DNA of 64,000 nucleotides from Blasia pusilla (Eukaryota; Marchantiophyta; Marchantiopsida; Blasiales). Under the pieces are notes generated by a model. That model saw only the letters and a list, made by a program, of their open reading frames with translations. It was not told where the DNA came from and ran no database searches. Location: the NCBI GenBank assembly GCA_050084515.1, contig CM114274.1, forward strand, positions 41,726,001 to 41,790,000, written 5' to 3'. Shown here one piece after another: positions 34,861-46,294 of this stretch; position 1 is the first letter of the stretch; each line of letters opens with the position of its first letter. The position numbers and the translations under genes were made by a program.

Positions 34861-36221
34861 GGCCTACGTGATGATCTACATTTACCCGACGGCTTCTTGC
34901 AACTGTTGGAGGGCTTCGAGTCTTGGGAGTACCGCTCGGGAGCCAGGACTTTGTATCGACTTTCGTGGCAGCGGCTCTTACCGAGGATCTTCTCCACGTT
35001 GATGATCTTACGAGGATTGGTGACCCTCAAGTCGCCTTCGGCATTCTCTCTTCTTGTTTTGCTCGTAGACCTGGTTACCTCACTAGAACTGCGGACATCT
35101 AGTCACCTTTCTTCCCTATATAGATCCTTTGATAGGAAGCTCATGCAGGTGTTTGGGGATCTTCTAGGACCCGGCTCCTTAGAGTGCCCCATGGGGAGTT
35201 AGTTTCAGAGACAGGCCTCTTGGCCGATTTCTTTTGGTGGAGTAGGTCTTCTCTCGACCGAGTTAGTGGCGCCCTCCGCTTTTTTAGGGAGTTGGGCCAT
35301 AGTGGCACCCCTCCTTTGCTCCCGATTTTTGGTTAGAGATAGACCGCTCCTTCTACACTACGTCTCCCAGGTCGAGGATGGCTCTTTCCCACTTCAGTCT
35401 TCACTCACAGCTTGTAGAGATTCCCTTCGAGTTGAGGCCAGAGCCGTTCTCCCCACTTTCTCCTCCTTAGTTACCTCCGGTCAGTCTGGGCTCCAATCTT
35501 CCTTGATGGAAGCCCACTTTGAGGCAGTTTTTAGAGGCACTATGTCTGACGGGAATATCCCCATGGAGGTTAGGGCCCGTATTCGCTCTTGCTCCGGAAA
35601 GGGGGCAGGCTCATGGGTAGGGGCGCGCCCCCTTCTCCAGGCTTTCCGTATCGCACCACTTACCTATACCACAGCGATGCGGTTCCGCTTGGGCCTCCCC
35701 CAACCATCAGTGGTTGGTTCGACACACTGCGAGTGTCGCCGGAGCCTGGATCCACTTGGTGTGCATTTGGCACGCTGTCGATTGGGGTGAGAGGATAGCC
35801 ACTCACGATGCAAAGGCGGGATATCATGTTCAGTATTGCTCGGGAGAGTGGCTTCCATGTGCAAAGAGAGAGGCACTACTCCATGCGGGATTCCCTCATT
35901 CGTGCCGATCTCTACATGACACGTGAGGCTGAGGTGGTTGTGGCGGACGTGGTAGTCACAGATCCTACGCGGGAGGCAGTGCGAGCCCAAGTGGTGGCCC
36001 AAGGGCGAATGCTACAAGGAGCGGCGGCGGCGGCGAAGAAGACACATATCTACAGTCGACTACACGAGGGACACATCTTCATCCCCCTGGCCATAGAGAT
36101 GTATGGGGCTATGGGGGAGAGGTTCGACTTCGTTCACGGATCGCGCCCATCATCTCCACTCGAGAAATGGGTTGTCCTTAGCTCTGCGCGATTCAGATCA
36201 GACAGGCGCTGGTCTCCATAG
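34850..36221 (+). pseudogene. Thumb, CCHC knuckle and endonuclease of copy C (broken)
   Basis: The piece at 34804-35202 starts VGKCKAWSPLGL. The next open piece (to 35790) has SFGGVGLLSTELVAPSAFLG and SWAIVAPLLCSRFLV, then RFRLGLPQPSVVG, then HCECRRSLDPLGVHLARC, a CxC...H...C zinc knuckle. After a frame change come ATHDA, FSIARESGFHVQRE and VVVADVVVTDPTREAVRAQV, with KK a little later. This follows the R2-type PD-(D/E)xK nuclease plan. A parallel stretch in copy B has the better preserved acidic pair. Confidence 0.75.
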
Positions 36222-37216
36222 CGTTGCAGCGTGCCAGGCTAATGGGATTTTGCGGCGGGCTCAGCCGTGGGAGACGCATGGCGCTAGAGGCCCACTTAGT
36301 AGTAGTCATAGCTCTCTTGTTGTTGATGATATTGTCTCTGCTGTTGGTGAGTTTCGTCGTTAGGGGGGGGAATGCCCCCTTCTTCCTTTTCTGGTCGTGT
36401 TGTGGCCTTCAGGTTTTGACTCTTTGAGTCCCCCTCTTTTGTACTTCCGATGGGTTTTCCATCACTCGTTTTTATCGAAGTGCATCTTTGTTTCTAAGGT
36501 GACGGATATAAACGTTTGATGCCTAGAAAATCAAGAAAGATGTCTAAAAGGAGGATTAAACTTGAAGTTACACATGGAAGAAGTTCATTAGCCCCAAACT
36601 GACATGTGTCACGTAGCGGGTAGTTCAAATCTGCAATGCAACCAACCATGCGGGTCCTCCGGGGACTCCTCCCTTCTAACGTCGCTGAAGTCCCCCGACT
36701 CCCCCAATCCCCTCACTTGCCAGGTATACCACTGTGTTTCCAGGTTTGCTACAATTAGTTCGTCGACTCTAGACGGTTGTGGTGGATCTCGGTTGCCAAA
36801 AGGCTCCTCCTTTTCACTCCTTTTCGCTCCGGGCTATCTCTGATGCGTTTCTATCGAAGAAGTTTATCATTTTTCTTCAGCGCCTCCTATTGCTCCTTCT
36901 CTGATTTTAATTACGGCTTTATCAGAACGATGTTCTCCTCGACTAGCCCTAACGTATGTCTTCTTCCTTCTGGATGTTGTTTTGTCACATATGCTCGATT
37001 CTGTGCGAGTTCACTTTCGGACGTTCTCTCGCAAACCTCGTATTTCCGAGTCCTCCTGGTGCTAGACACGACATTTTCATTGCACTCACATCGTGGAACT
37101 GAGTTTGCGCTCGAAATTTGTGAGCAGTTGATGGGGATTAGGGAAACATGACATCGCCGGCGTCAACACGGGCGAGTTTTTATATTGTTTTACAAAGTCG
37201 ATAGTGACGAAGCTCC

Positions 37217-37375
37217 ATGGCATTGGCAACGAGCACACCGGACCGGATGAGGGCGATGCAGAATGATTTCTTTGCCATAGTGGAGTCAGAGGAGAAGGCC
37301 AAAAGTGCAAAGGTGAAGGGGTTCCATCTTCGGCCCGTGGGCTACAAGGCGGAGTTTCAGGACCGTGCAGCGTAG
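37217..37375 (+). CDS. Short unidentified ORF (52 codons), doubtful
   Basis: ATG to TAG gives a 52-residue hydrophilic peptide with a charged middle (IVESEEKAKSAKVKGFHLRP). Its composition is more protein-like than its neighbours. An in-frame stop lies just upstream. It could be an exon remnant or part of a retroelement gag. I do not recognise it. Confidence 0.15.
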   Translation: MALATSTPDRMRAMQNDFFAIVESEEKAKSAKVKGFHLRPVGYKAEFQDRAA

Positions 37376-38477
37376 AGAGGTTTTTCGAATACCAACCTCA
37401 CCCCAACACAACAAAGTCCGCACCTGCTTCCATGGCCCGAGGCTGTTCCTGCTCTGAAGTAACTCCCGGAAGATAAACCCATTTAGTACTCCTCCTCGAA
37501 CGGATGAGAGAATACAGACGTCTATGTAGTTGCCCATGAAACCTCCCGTTGGTTGAGTTTCACATTTAATGTGGGACTGCTAAGCTGGGTTGATTAATTC
37601 ATCGATCCGGCGAACAGGCCTATGTGTGATGCACAGTTTTACGGAAGTTCGTCGGGCATGGAGATTAAAAAATAGACTTCAAGAGCCCCTAAGAGATATT
37701 GACAACATCTAGAGAACTATGATTACCACTAAGTGGACTTTTAATATTGGTTTCAACCGTCTGAGCCGCATAAGCACATTTGCCGGGGCGAGCTGCAAAA
37801 TTATGGAGACCCGATTCCTACAATAAACTACCAGCAGTGACTAAAAACAACCCATTTCTAGACTGAAAATGATGGACACAATCCGTAGAGAACGAGTCAA
37901 ATATCTCCATACATCACAATGGCTAGAGGATAAGATTTAGTCTCCGTTTTGAAGGAACTACTTCAAGTTTTGACGGGACGGTCACTGCTAGCGCCAGATG
38001 TGGAGATGCCACAGTTGGCCGCTTTCCATAACGAGGGTGTTAATCATGGTTCATTCGTGACGCGGAATGGGTTGTGAACTGGGGAGGTTTCTTCACTTGG
38101 CGGCTGTTCCCCGGGGACGACTGACGGGGCCACTTTTTAGTGAGGATGTTGTCAACTCTGTAAAAATTCGCTGCGAAGATAATCTCCATTTCTTGCCGGT
38201 AAGCGCCCCTACGGTTGCAGAGATTCTTTCTATTTTAACTAGCTTTAACTGCTGGTTGGCATCAAGGGTTCACCTGTATGTGGAGCTGGTTATCCACGTA
38301 ACGCGTTGTGACCGTGTTCCATAGTAATGGTGACGCACATTACTATGGTCTGGATCCCGAAAGACGTTTCGCATCCGTCCTTCGCGGGAAGGACGGATTA
38401 AGTAACGGAGCCTCGTACGGAGCTGTGCGGATATGTCGGATGAGAATTCCGGTTTTTTTTTCATTCATCCGTATAGT

Positions 38478-38690
38478 TAATTAAAAAGGACGGGGTTTTT
38501 CATTTAGGATTTTTCATTTAATTAAAAAAACTTCTTGGCATGTCAAAAATGATTTTTTTTAATTCAAAAATATTTTGATCCAAATAATTAAAAAGGACGG
38601 AGTTTTTCATGTAGGGTTTTTCATATAATTAAAAAATATGAGTTAGCGGGTCGAAAATGAATATTTTTTCATTTCAAATTTTAAATATAA
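38478..38690. repeat. Diverged tandem duplication, 107-bp period
   Basis: TAATTAAAAAGGACGG begins at 38478 and 38585. Both are followed by G.GTTTTTCAT.TAGG.TTTTTCAT and another AATTAAAAAA. AT-rich, two units. Confidence 0.85.
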
Positions 38691-38783
38691 TTTATAATTT
38701 TGTAAATTTTAATAGAAAAATATTTTTTCACTTTTAAATAGTACCCAACCTCCTAAAAAATTTCACTCCTCCTTTGATTCTAT

Positions 38784-39915
38784 ATATCCACTTTATTATA
38801 AAATAATCCCCAGAAGAGGACAAAGAAAGGTAATAACAACTCAAAAGAGGAGTCAAAAAAATGGAAACTCCTTGATTCTTGCTGCAGCTTCGGCCGCCAA
38901 ACCTTTGGTATGTGCGGCTCGACACACCAAGTTAGAACGTGTTGGATGAGCAACCACCATATCACCTAGTGTCCGGAATCCACCTCGAGACATAACAAGA
39001 TCCACTCTCCGATGGGAGGTTGCTTGTGTGGTTGAAGGTAGGACATGAAGTTGCTCTTGCCCAACGGTGTATCCTGCAGTACGAACCACCGATGCTACCG
39101 CCTCTCTAATGAAATCATGTGTGGCCGTTCATTCTACACCATATGCACATCGGAGAATATGAATATCCTTGGTATCAATGGGATCCCCGCATACACACTT
39201 TGGCATACCCAAGAGAGAAGGATGGTTAAGTCCAATACGTAACTGTAAAATTGTCGAGAATATACTTTGAGAAAGACAAAATGGAAGAATAATAGGATTT
39301 GCAGTAAGCCACACCCGCGCTTCGATACCCGCACACGAACGTAGAAGAGCTCGATTAGCGTCACGGGATGCCTCGGAGAGAATACAAGAAAAGTTGATTT
39401 GATGCAGATTCTCAAAGATATGCTCTTGAAGTCGATCAAGCCCTTCCGTAATCAGTTGACTAAAAGGGGATAGAATTGCTTGTGTAGCAAGAGGAAGAAG
39501 AGCTCGTGCAGATCTGAGTTGTTGTTGAAATAACAAGTCCCCATCCTCTACATGGGCGATATGATCCATCAAGATAGGAGTATCTCCTTGGAGAAACTTT
39601 GAAGCCATAATCGATGCTACCAACGCCCAACTCCCCAAAAAGACTACAGGAGCAGATGCGACTGTGGAGGATAGTCCCACCCCTCCAAAAGAAATAGGCA
39701 AGATAGATTTTCGTGAAGCAAAGACACCATCCTCTCCCTCAAAGGTATTCGGGCCAAGAAGTTGACCAAAAGTTGTCAAGATAAAAGCATTAAAAGAAGC
39801 CAACCAATGTAAGAACCTTGAAGTGGGAGGACAAGTGCGAAGAAGGTAGGAAGGACATCGTAGAAAACATTGGGAGAGAATCCCACAAGCCACTTGGGGA
39901 TCCCCTAGATGAGGT
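38784..39915 (-). mobile_element. Non-LTR retrotransposon, restriction-like endonuclease type (copy B, 5'-truncated)
   Basis: The minus strand from about 39,915 gives 254 codons (39893-39129) of thumb and C-terminal region: FLRCPSYLLRTCPPTSRFLH, ILPISFGGVGLSSTV, FLGSWALVASIMASKFLQGD, LRIGLNHPSLLGMPKCVCGD and DTKDIHILRC (CxC...H...C knuckle). A single TGA replaces the codon after GVE. The same frame then continues TATHDFIREAVASVVRTAGY and HRRVDLV...GDMVVAHPT (38853-39089). RVD and the next Asp are 12 residues apart, as in R2-type nucleases. It ends in the shared tail at 38784-38800. The 5' end is cut off within the thumb, as in target-primed insertions. Confidence 0.85.
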
Positions 39916-42900
39916 CTCCTTTGAACGATACCTATTATTCCCCTTCCATTTATCCCACCAAAATAGAATTCATTACATTAATATTTATTTTATTTTATAT
40001 AATGAAATAAATTATTCTTTTATTAAATATCTTTCTGAAAATATCGCATGTGAATTAAAATTAAATTTTAATTTTTTTTTTCTCTATTAAAATTATTATT
40101 ATTTTCCCATAAAATATGAATTAATGAAAAAAATCATTCATTTTCTCTATTCCACTTTACTCTCACTTAGGGTCATCCATTATAAAACTAATTATATTGT
40201 AAATTATAAATTTAAAAAACTATTTTTTTCTATTCAAATTCATTTTGCTCACCTATCCAATCCTATCATCACTTGTTGAACAAAATTTTAACATGTTGTT
40301 ATTTCGTCTTTTTGATTCACTATTTCATTTTATTGTATTTATGGGGTCGTCCATTATAATATAGATAGATGGGGTTAGAGGGTCTTCTTGGTTTCTCATG
40401 TCATATTTAAAACAAAAAGTAAATTAATAGGTGAAAGATATATTGGATGTATGTCCCCTAATCCTTGGAGAAGTTACATAAATTTTGCTGTGTTTCACGA
40501 GTATTATGCTTAACCTATTAATCAATTAATAGAGTGTTGCATGTCTAAATTTTTCTTAAAAAATAGTTTAGCATATTGTGCCCTCTTTTTTTCCTCATTT
40601 AATTTAATTGTCTCTTTTCCATTTAACTCTCTCTGTTGAAATGATATATATCCACATCTTAAGAACCCTTAAAAAATCCTCCTCCCATTTGTCAATAACA
40701 GAAATTTGGTCTAACACATCCTCTTTTAATTATAAGAATTATATATTACCAAGAATTCCATGTTATATACACATTTAAGAACTAGTAATAACAAATTGAA
40801 AAATAATAACTTTTTTATAAAAAAATTCAAGATTGAAAGGATTTTTTTTAATAATAAAGAGATCATATAAAATAATATGTAATAAATCATGCATACAAAA
40901 TTTTGTGCATCTTCTCGATTTTTTATCATTTTTTAGTTTTTATTTTGAATTTGATTTTTTTTCTTTTTTTTTTCAAAATTTAAGAGAAATATAAATTTTA
41001 GGGTTTTTTTGCCAAACCTCCCAAAATTTTAAAAATATTTTTTAAAAGTAATATTTAATTAAATTTACCTTCTACTCCTATAAGATCTAAGATGAAAAAC
41101 CATAAAACTCTCTCTTCTTCCCTTTACCTAAGTATCCCCTTACGGCCCTAAATTATTTCTTTTCTTGTCACCAAGAGAGGCATATCTTTGGAGGAATTAC
41201 TACTTCGATAATAGATTTCTTGTGTCTTACCAGCAAAAAATTTCAAATTTGCGTCTCCTTTGGGGCTACAATGTGATAATAACTTATGAATGAACTTTAT
41301 GCAGTTGTCTCACGACTATAGTCACAATTATGATTTCCCACACTTGCACGCTACTTCCGAGTCTTCGTTGCTGTATAACTACCGCAAACTACCTTATGAT
41401 TGTCAACCCTAACACAGTCACAAATGCGGCAAAGCTTTATCTCTACAATTTTCTTTACTTATAAAAGCTTCAATAAGGGGGTTAGGTTCCTCAATTCATA
41501 TTTTTGACCTTGCAAGTTAGCCCAAGGATATGGGGAATAATTAAGAAGGTGATGTTGTTGGTTGGAAGTGCGAGGAACTTTAGAAGTCAATGTATTCCTT
41601 GGTTCCATCAGTGAGAGGTCTATGGTGACACATCATGATGGTGGGTATTTTTCAAATGTTTCTCCTAATGCATTGCATAAAAAGTCAACATACCATGCCT
41701 TCATTAATGAAGAAAGCAAGACTTGTTGGAAGATTTCAAACTCAAGAGCACCATACAAAGTTGAATTGGATAGAGCATGTGTCTAATATTAAAGAGCGTT
41801 AATACTTTAAAGAGTATTGTGCCAAGTAACGCGTCGTATGCTCAAAAAATTTCACGATAAACTCAATCTTTGAGGAAGCACACTATTGAAGACAATTAGA
41901 CCCCTCATTTATGGGGAAAAAAGATGAATTCCACAATGTTATAAATTATTGTAGTAAAGTACTTTTCATAATAAAGGTAACTCATTTTTATTTATAATAC
42001 TTTTGTTTTATTTATTGCACATCTTATTTTAGATTATTGCATCTAATATGAGTGCAATATATACCACTATCTTCAATCCGTGTTCATTTCTATTTAAGTG
42101 CCTTAATCCAAAAATGCAAACCATCCCCTCATATCCATATGAATGATTGAGCTTCGAAAAGAGCTCGGATGATTTGCTCCACAATATTTGCATCCAATGT
42201 TGGGTAATCGACCATGTTCTCTCTAACATTATAGCATTGATCTATATCTTTTATATAGGCTCAAAATTGGGGCAATCCCGCTTGTGCTACTACACTAGGG
42301 CATACATCCTTGTATGCGTCATATTAGTCTCACCACTCTATCATGCATGAATTGCTCATAAGAACAAACGTATGTGCTTGGGATCGGCGAGTATCACTCA
42401 AATAAACCTTTGCACATGCTTCATATGGTACTTATCAATATCATTGTTACCGTCCTCATCATCCATAAACTTGGGTGTCTATGGGATTAGAATGGCAATG
42501 TGGAGGCGACCCAACAACTCATATGTGAAGAACATGGCCTCACCTAACATATTTCTATGAGCCATACTCCCTTCTACTCATTTCTGATCAAGCCCTTTAG
42601 TCTGTGCCTGTAACGATCCACGGAATACATGCATTTACAATGCATAGATTTTGATATGCAAATCTCTTAGGCTGAATGGATGAGCCAGTGATTTTGACTG
42701 GTCATGAATGAAATAGGAAACATCCACTTCAACCATGTCATAACAACTACAACCTTCACCTCCATATGAACTCAATCTTCCAACAATATATCTTTGCTAC
42801 ACTGTCATATCTTAGTTTTCCGACATGTAGAGTCCTACTATGTCGATGGCATAGAGGGTCATTGAGCTATTCGGGTGTAACTTTTTTTTGAGATGTTGCA

Positions 42901-42990
42901 TGAGATTGACGACAAGCCCATTACGTCGAGAACATCGTCTTTGATGATTTCCCTATTTTGGTCTTAGTCAGTCAGTGAACCATGCATGCA
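39916..42990. other. AT-rich, no recognised gene
   Basis: Long A/T runs from 39.95 to 41.1 kb. Frames near 41.56-41.79 (+) and 42.03-42.23 (-) have some protein-like composition but no family I can name. Confidence 0.45.
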
Positions 42991-42996
42991 CATTAT

Positions 42997-43762
42997 TGTT
43001 GGGATGACTATTTTTGGGGGAAGAGCTAGCTTTTTGGCTCCTCTAAAGGCTATAAGAGAGGGAGAGATGGCTTTCCCAAGCCATTTTTCCCATGTTCGGC
43101 CGTTGGAGCACCTCTCTTGCTTGTATATGTAGGAACTAGGGTGCTAGCATCCGGATTTCCTCATAGCGGAGGATGGACGAGGCTCAATAATATTGAGCCT
43201 CATCTATTCTCCGATGTAGATTCACGAGTGGATTCGTTTTCAACCATGGTGCATGTCTCTTCCTATAATGCAAAGACCTATTTACCCTTGTTGGGTACAA
43301 GCGTTGAGATGAGTGGAGTCCAAATGAGCTCGTGAGCAAGCGTGGAGCCGTGCCTGTGTCTTGGAGCAGAGAGAGTCAAGTGAAAATTATGGTCTTCGAA
43401 TGGAGACTTGATATCTTCGAGTACCACAAGTGTTGCATGTGTGGCAAAGTTTGGAGCAGGGTACAAGAATATTAGATCCCTTCGAAGGGATCAACAGGGA
43501 GGGTATGTGCAACATTGAAAATATTGCAGAGATGACATGACCGCTGGTGCTAGATGTGTATAGAGTAGTAGATCATATAAGGTAGATGATGTCTTCTATA
43601 TGGAGTTAGGGAGATCCAACTACTAGCTAGGGGAGCGGTTTTGTGGTCTCCATATATATGCGTGAGTGTGTTTATTTTTATGAGTGGATTGACCCAGGTG
43701 TTGGGAAGAATTTTTTTTCTGGTGTAGATGTGACCAGCGATGTGGATTGTGTAGCGATATGT
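42997..43762 (+). mobile_element. LTR-type fragment related to the Ty3 elements
   Basis: Several blocks match the LTR and 3' UTR of the minus-strand Ty3 copy at 61.8-62.6 kb: CTATTTTTGGGGG.AAGAGC, TTTTTGGCTC, CTATAAGAGAGG (TATA-like, 43050), GATGGCTTTCC.AAGCCAT, GGCCGTTGGAGCACCTC, AGGGTGCTAGC.TCCGGATT and GGATGGACGAGG. At the end come GATGTGTATAGAGTAGTAG, a purine tract near 43,630, TGGTCTCCATATATATG and GCGATATGTATGCG. An insertion separates the two halves. No coding domains remain. Confidence 0.65.
43179..43201. repeat. Palindrome, 11-bp arms, 1-bp loop
   Basis: GAGGCTCAATA, A, TATTGAGCCTC, perfect. The related LTR on the minus strand has GAGGTTCGATATGCTGATG at this place, so the palindrome arose in this copy. 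A second perfect palindrome, GATCCCTTCGAAGGGATC, is at 43475-43492. Confidence 0.9.
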
Positions 43763-43764
43763 AT

Positions 43765-44555
43765 GCGTACGACAACACACCCATCACCAACCACACATCC
43801 GAAAGCACATCCATATGCTTGCACACTTGTTTATGAGAATCACTATCTCTTTGGTAAAAAAAAATAACATATCCATCTACAAATCACATTGCCCACACTG
43901 TACATCGGATCCTCCAAATGTTATATCAAAAGGCCATGCATGGTAAATTGGAAAGTCATTCTTCAAACTTGGTAATATTATAAGACTCTGCTGCTAATTA
44001 TGATAAGATTTTATGGTAAGCGCATGTATGCACACTCCAATAAGGTAATCTATTGAGGCATAACTCTTGTTTGATTCCAATGGATTGATGGCATGCATGC
44101 CATTCCATCAACTCTGCTAAGGAAGGAATGTTGTACATGCATAACAAGTGTGGGATGATGGGAAACTGAAGAAGTACCTTTCAAGGCACATCTCCTTGTG
44201 TGTCATGTTGGTATCATGTGGTTCGACAATGCAGGAAATTCCTTAAGGATCACCGATGTTTGCTATATAAGAATTGGTCACAAGGGCAAGCATGTATGCT
44301 CTTGTAGTCTAGTCCTATATATATGTCTCAATAGTACTCGTATAGCTTATTCGAGTTGGGAAAAGTGTTTCCCTCATGTAGCAATCTATTAGGTACGGGG
44401 CGTAACAAGAAGTCAATAAAGATGTTTGATATAAAAAACTCTCCTAAAAGTCTAGAAGGACCTAGATATCCTCACACCATCATAGAATGGAACTTGCTCA
44501 TCTTCTTCAAAATGGTCTCATTGAAGTCATGGTTGGAGAAGTGCTCATGGAGGAA
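43765..44555. other. No recognised gene
   Basis: Short frames only, with no family resemblance on either strand. Confidence 0.4.
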
Positions 44556-44559
44556 GTAC

Positions 44560-44905
44560 TCCATGCATGGTTGCACAAAAATAGACAAGTCTTTCCTTAG
44601 GATGGGACATGGACGGACAAGTTTGGAGATGTCCATGGACATGGATTCCAAGAGGTGGGACCCATACTTCTAGTCCATGATGGAAGGCAAGGCCAGGATG
44701 AGAGGAGCAATGAGGGAGGAAGGAGTGGAGGTGGAGGGAGGAAGAAATGTGGGAGTATGGAACACGAAGGCAAATAAGGGGAATGAGAAAGAAGGGAAAG
44801 GTGGGGCCCATATGGACAAGTCCTTCCATAGGACGGACATAAGTCCATGGACATTGATATGTCGGCGAACACGGAATTTTTCCACATGCAACCTTGATTC
44901 CATGC
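44560..44905. mobile_element. Possible non-autonomous DNA transposon
   Basis: The left end has CATGCATGGTTGCACAAAAA...GACAAGT.TTTCC...GATGTCCATGGACATGG. The right end, read inverted, has AAGGTTGCATGTGGAAAAATTC and GTCCATGGACTTATGTCCGT, then GGACTTGTCCATATG. The middle has GGGGAATGAGAAAGAAGGG followed by GGGCCCA, as in the element at 31.2-31.8 kb. The ends are only partly complementary. Confidence 0.4.
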
Positions 44906-45188
44906 CTTCATTGATGAAGTCATTAAGATCATCGTGTGGGCGTTCTTGGAAATCCGGTCAAATCGACTTCATCATATATATACCTTTTGGGTCCTTATGG
45001 CCTACCATATGGCCACTCCATTTGGTTGCAAATTTATCCTCATAAAAGAATGAATTGAAATCCTCCACCATGAATGATCACTCAAACTTATGTTGTCTCC
45101 AAGATATTGGAAGTCTCTATTGAGAGGTAGATGCATTTGGAGAACACAATATTGAATTAGTTGTTATAACTCGAAAGAGGATTCTCCT

Positions 45189-46294
45189 GTGCATGAGGAG
45201 GTAGAGGAGGTCCCTAGTTTTGCAGCAGTGGCATCCTCATCGTTGGATGTGCCACTTTGGAGTTCAGGCGGTGCACTATGGCAACAGACTGATTGCCTAG
45301 TGCAGGAGGTTTGGTGTGAGGCTTTTATACCTCACAAGGAAGAGGAGGCCCCACGGCGGACTCTTACTTCTGGTCCAGTTGGGTTATCCCCTTTGGATAC
45401 TACACCCATTGTATGGCAGTATCCGCCGGAGGGCATTTGTGTGTTAGATCTTTTTGGTGGGATTAGCACTGGTTTGGCTGTAGTGTTGCAAGCCGGTATT
45501 CCTGTGCGGAGATACGTGTATGTGGAGCGAGATGAGACAGCCTAGAGAGTCTCATCCCGACATATTGGTCAGTTGATGCGGAGATATCCTGAGTTGTTGC
45601 CGCCATCAACTATTCGTGGTTACCAACGTGCTTTGCCATCACACATTGCATTGTTGGGGGTGCAGGACCTTGAGAGGGTTGGTCCTGTATGATTGCTGGA
45701 TGGCCATGTCAGGGTCATACACGTACTCGTCGTGGTGAGGGATTACACGACCCTAGGTCTCGATTGTTTTGGGAGATGTTACGGGTGTTAGGACATCTTC
45801 AGGTTCATCAGGCACGTGCTCTAGCTTACATTCTGGAGAATGTTCCATTGTTGGATGACTCTCGGACCCGGATGATGGGGAGTGTTCATGAGGTGCGGTT
45901 TTGGATTGGACCAGCGGTGTTGTTGGATGCAGCGCGAGTTGGCTCGCGTGCACATCGTCCACGCTTGTGGTGGAAAAACTTGTTGCCTAGGGAGGTTCTA
46001 CGTCGAGCATATGATGTAGTGCAGCGGGATCCTTGCCTTACAGTGGATAGTATCTTGGATACTGGTCGACTTTCTCAAGTGGTGAGGGTTATTGATCGGT
46101 CACTCATGGCAGTGGTGAACCATGTGGGCCAGCCAGGGATGGCACTACCCACATTTGTGAGTTTTCCCTCCTCACATGCCTACAGGGAAGGTAGTCCCGG
46201 GCTTGTATGGGATTCTCATGTGCGACAGTTGGTGGAGCCTAACGCTGATGAGAGAGAGCGTGCGATGGGATTTGCTTGTCATTCGGGAGAATGA
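45189..46294 (+). pseudogene. Cytosine-5 DNA methyltransferase domain, Dnmt3-like (broken)
   Basis: Transfers a methyl group from S-adenosylmethionine to C5 of cytosine. Motifs run in canonical, non-permuted order: I, VLDLFGGISTGLAVVLQAG with YVYVE (compare LFDGIATGLLVL...YIASE of Dnmt3); IV, VIAGWPCQG with the catalytic Cys; VI, YILENVPLL; VIII, GSRAHRPRLWWKNL (compare AAHRARYFWGNL); and a last block ERERAMGF. GEGLHDPRSRLFWEMLRVL matches GLYEGTGRLFFEFYRLL of Dnmt3. A TAG at 45543 and a frame change near 45,680 break it, and the frame runs out at 46294 just where RT sequence takes over. The acidic Ser/Pro-rich lead (45189-45420) has no domain I recognise. The Dnmt3 likeness is my reading and needs a tree. 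Confidence 0.85.

Larger units (their letters stand above)
33250..36480 (+). mobile_element. Non-LTR retrotransposon, restriction-like endonuclease type (copy C)
   Basis: Plus strand, GC-richer than copies A, B and D and clearly a different subfamily. Order: LLLLLPRWCLRYTRGGKAGH and RRFQGGDWESL (33.65-33.8 kb); FARALGRSPRIAAGGLSGMMYEHLRDCF-like (34.0-34.1); GAGRLLAL and IAIGEVLF (34.2-34.3); RT motifs A to C (34.4-34.8); thumb; CCHC and endonuclease (35.7-36.1). It has a low-identity relationship with copy A across the whole length, so the two diverged long ago. Frameshifts about every 200-400 bp make it inactive. The 5' zinc finger is not seen. Confidence 0.8.
36480..38780. other. No recognised gene; small inverted repeats
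   Basis: Frames on both strands without family resemblance. Perfect small inverted repeats lie at 38319-38348 (CCATAGTAATG arms) and 38373-38398 (ATCCGTCCTTC arms). AT-rich from 38.45 kb. Confidence 0.4.

Noticed and set aside
33722-35030. Several minus-strand frames over retrotransposon copy C
   Set aside because: They are antisense to well-matched RT and endonuclease sequence on the plus strand.
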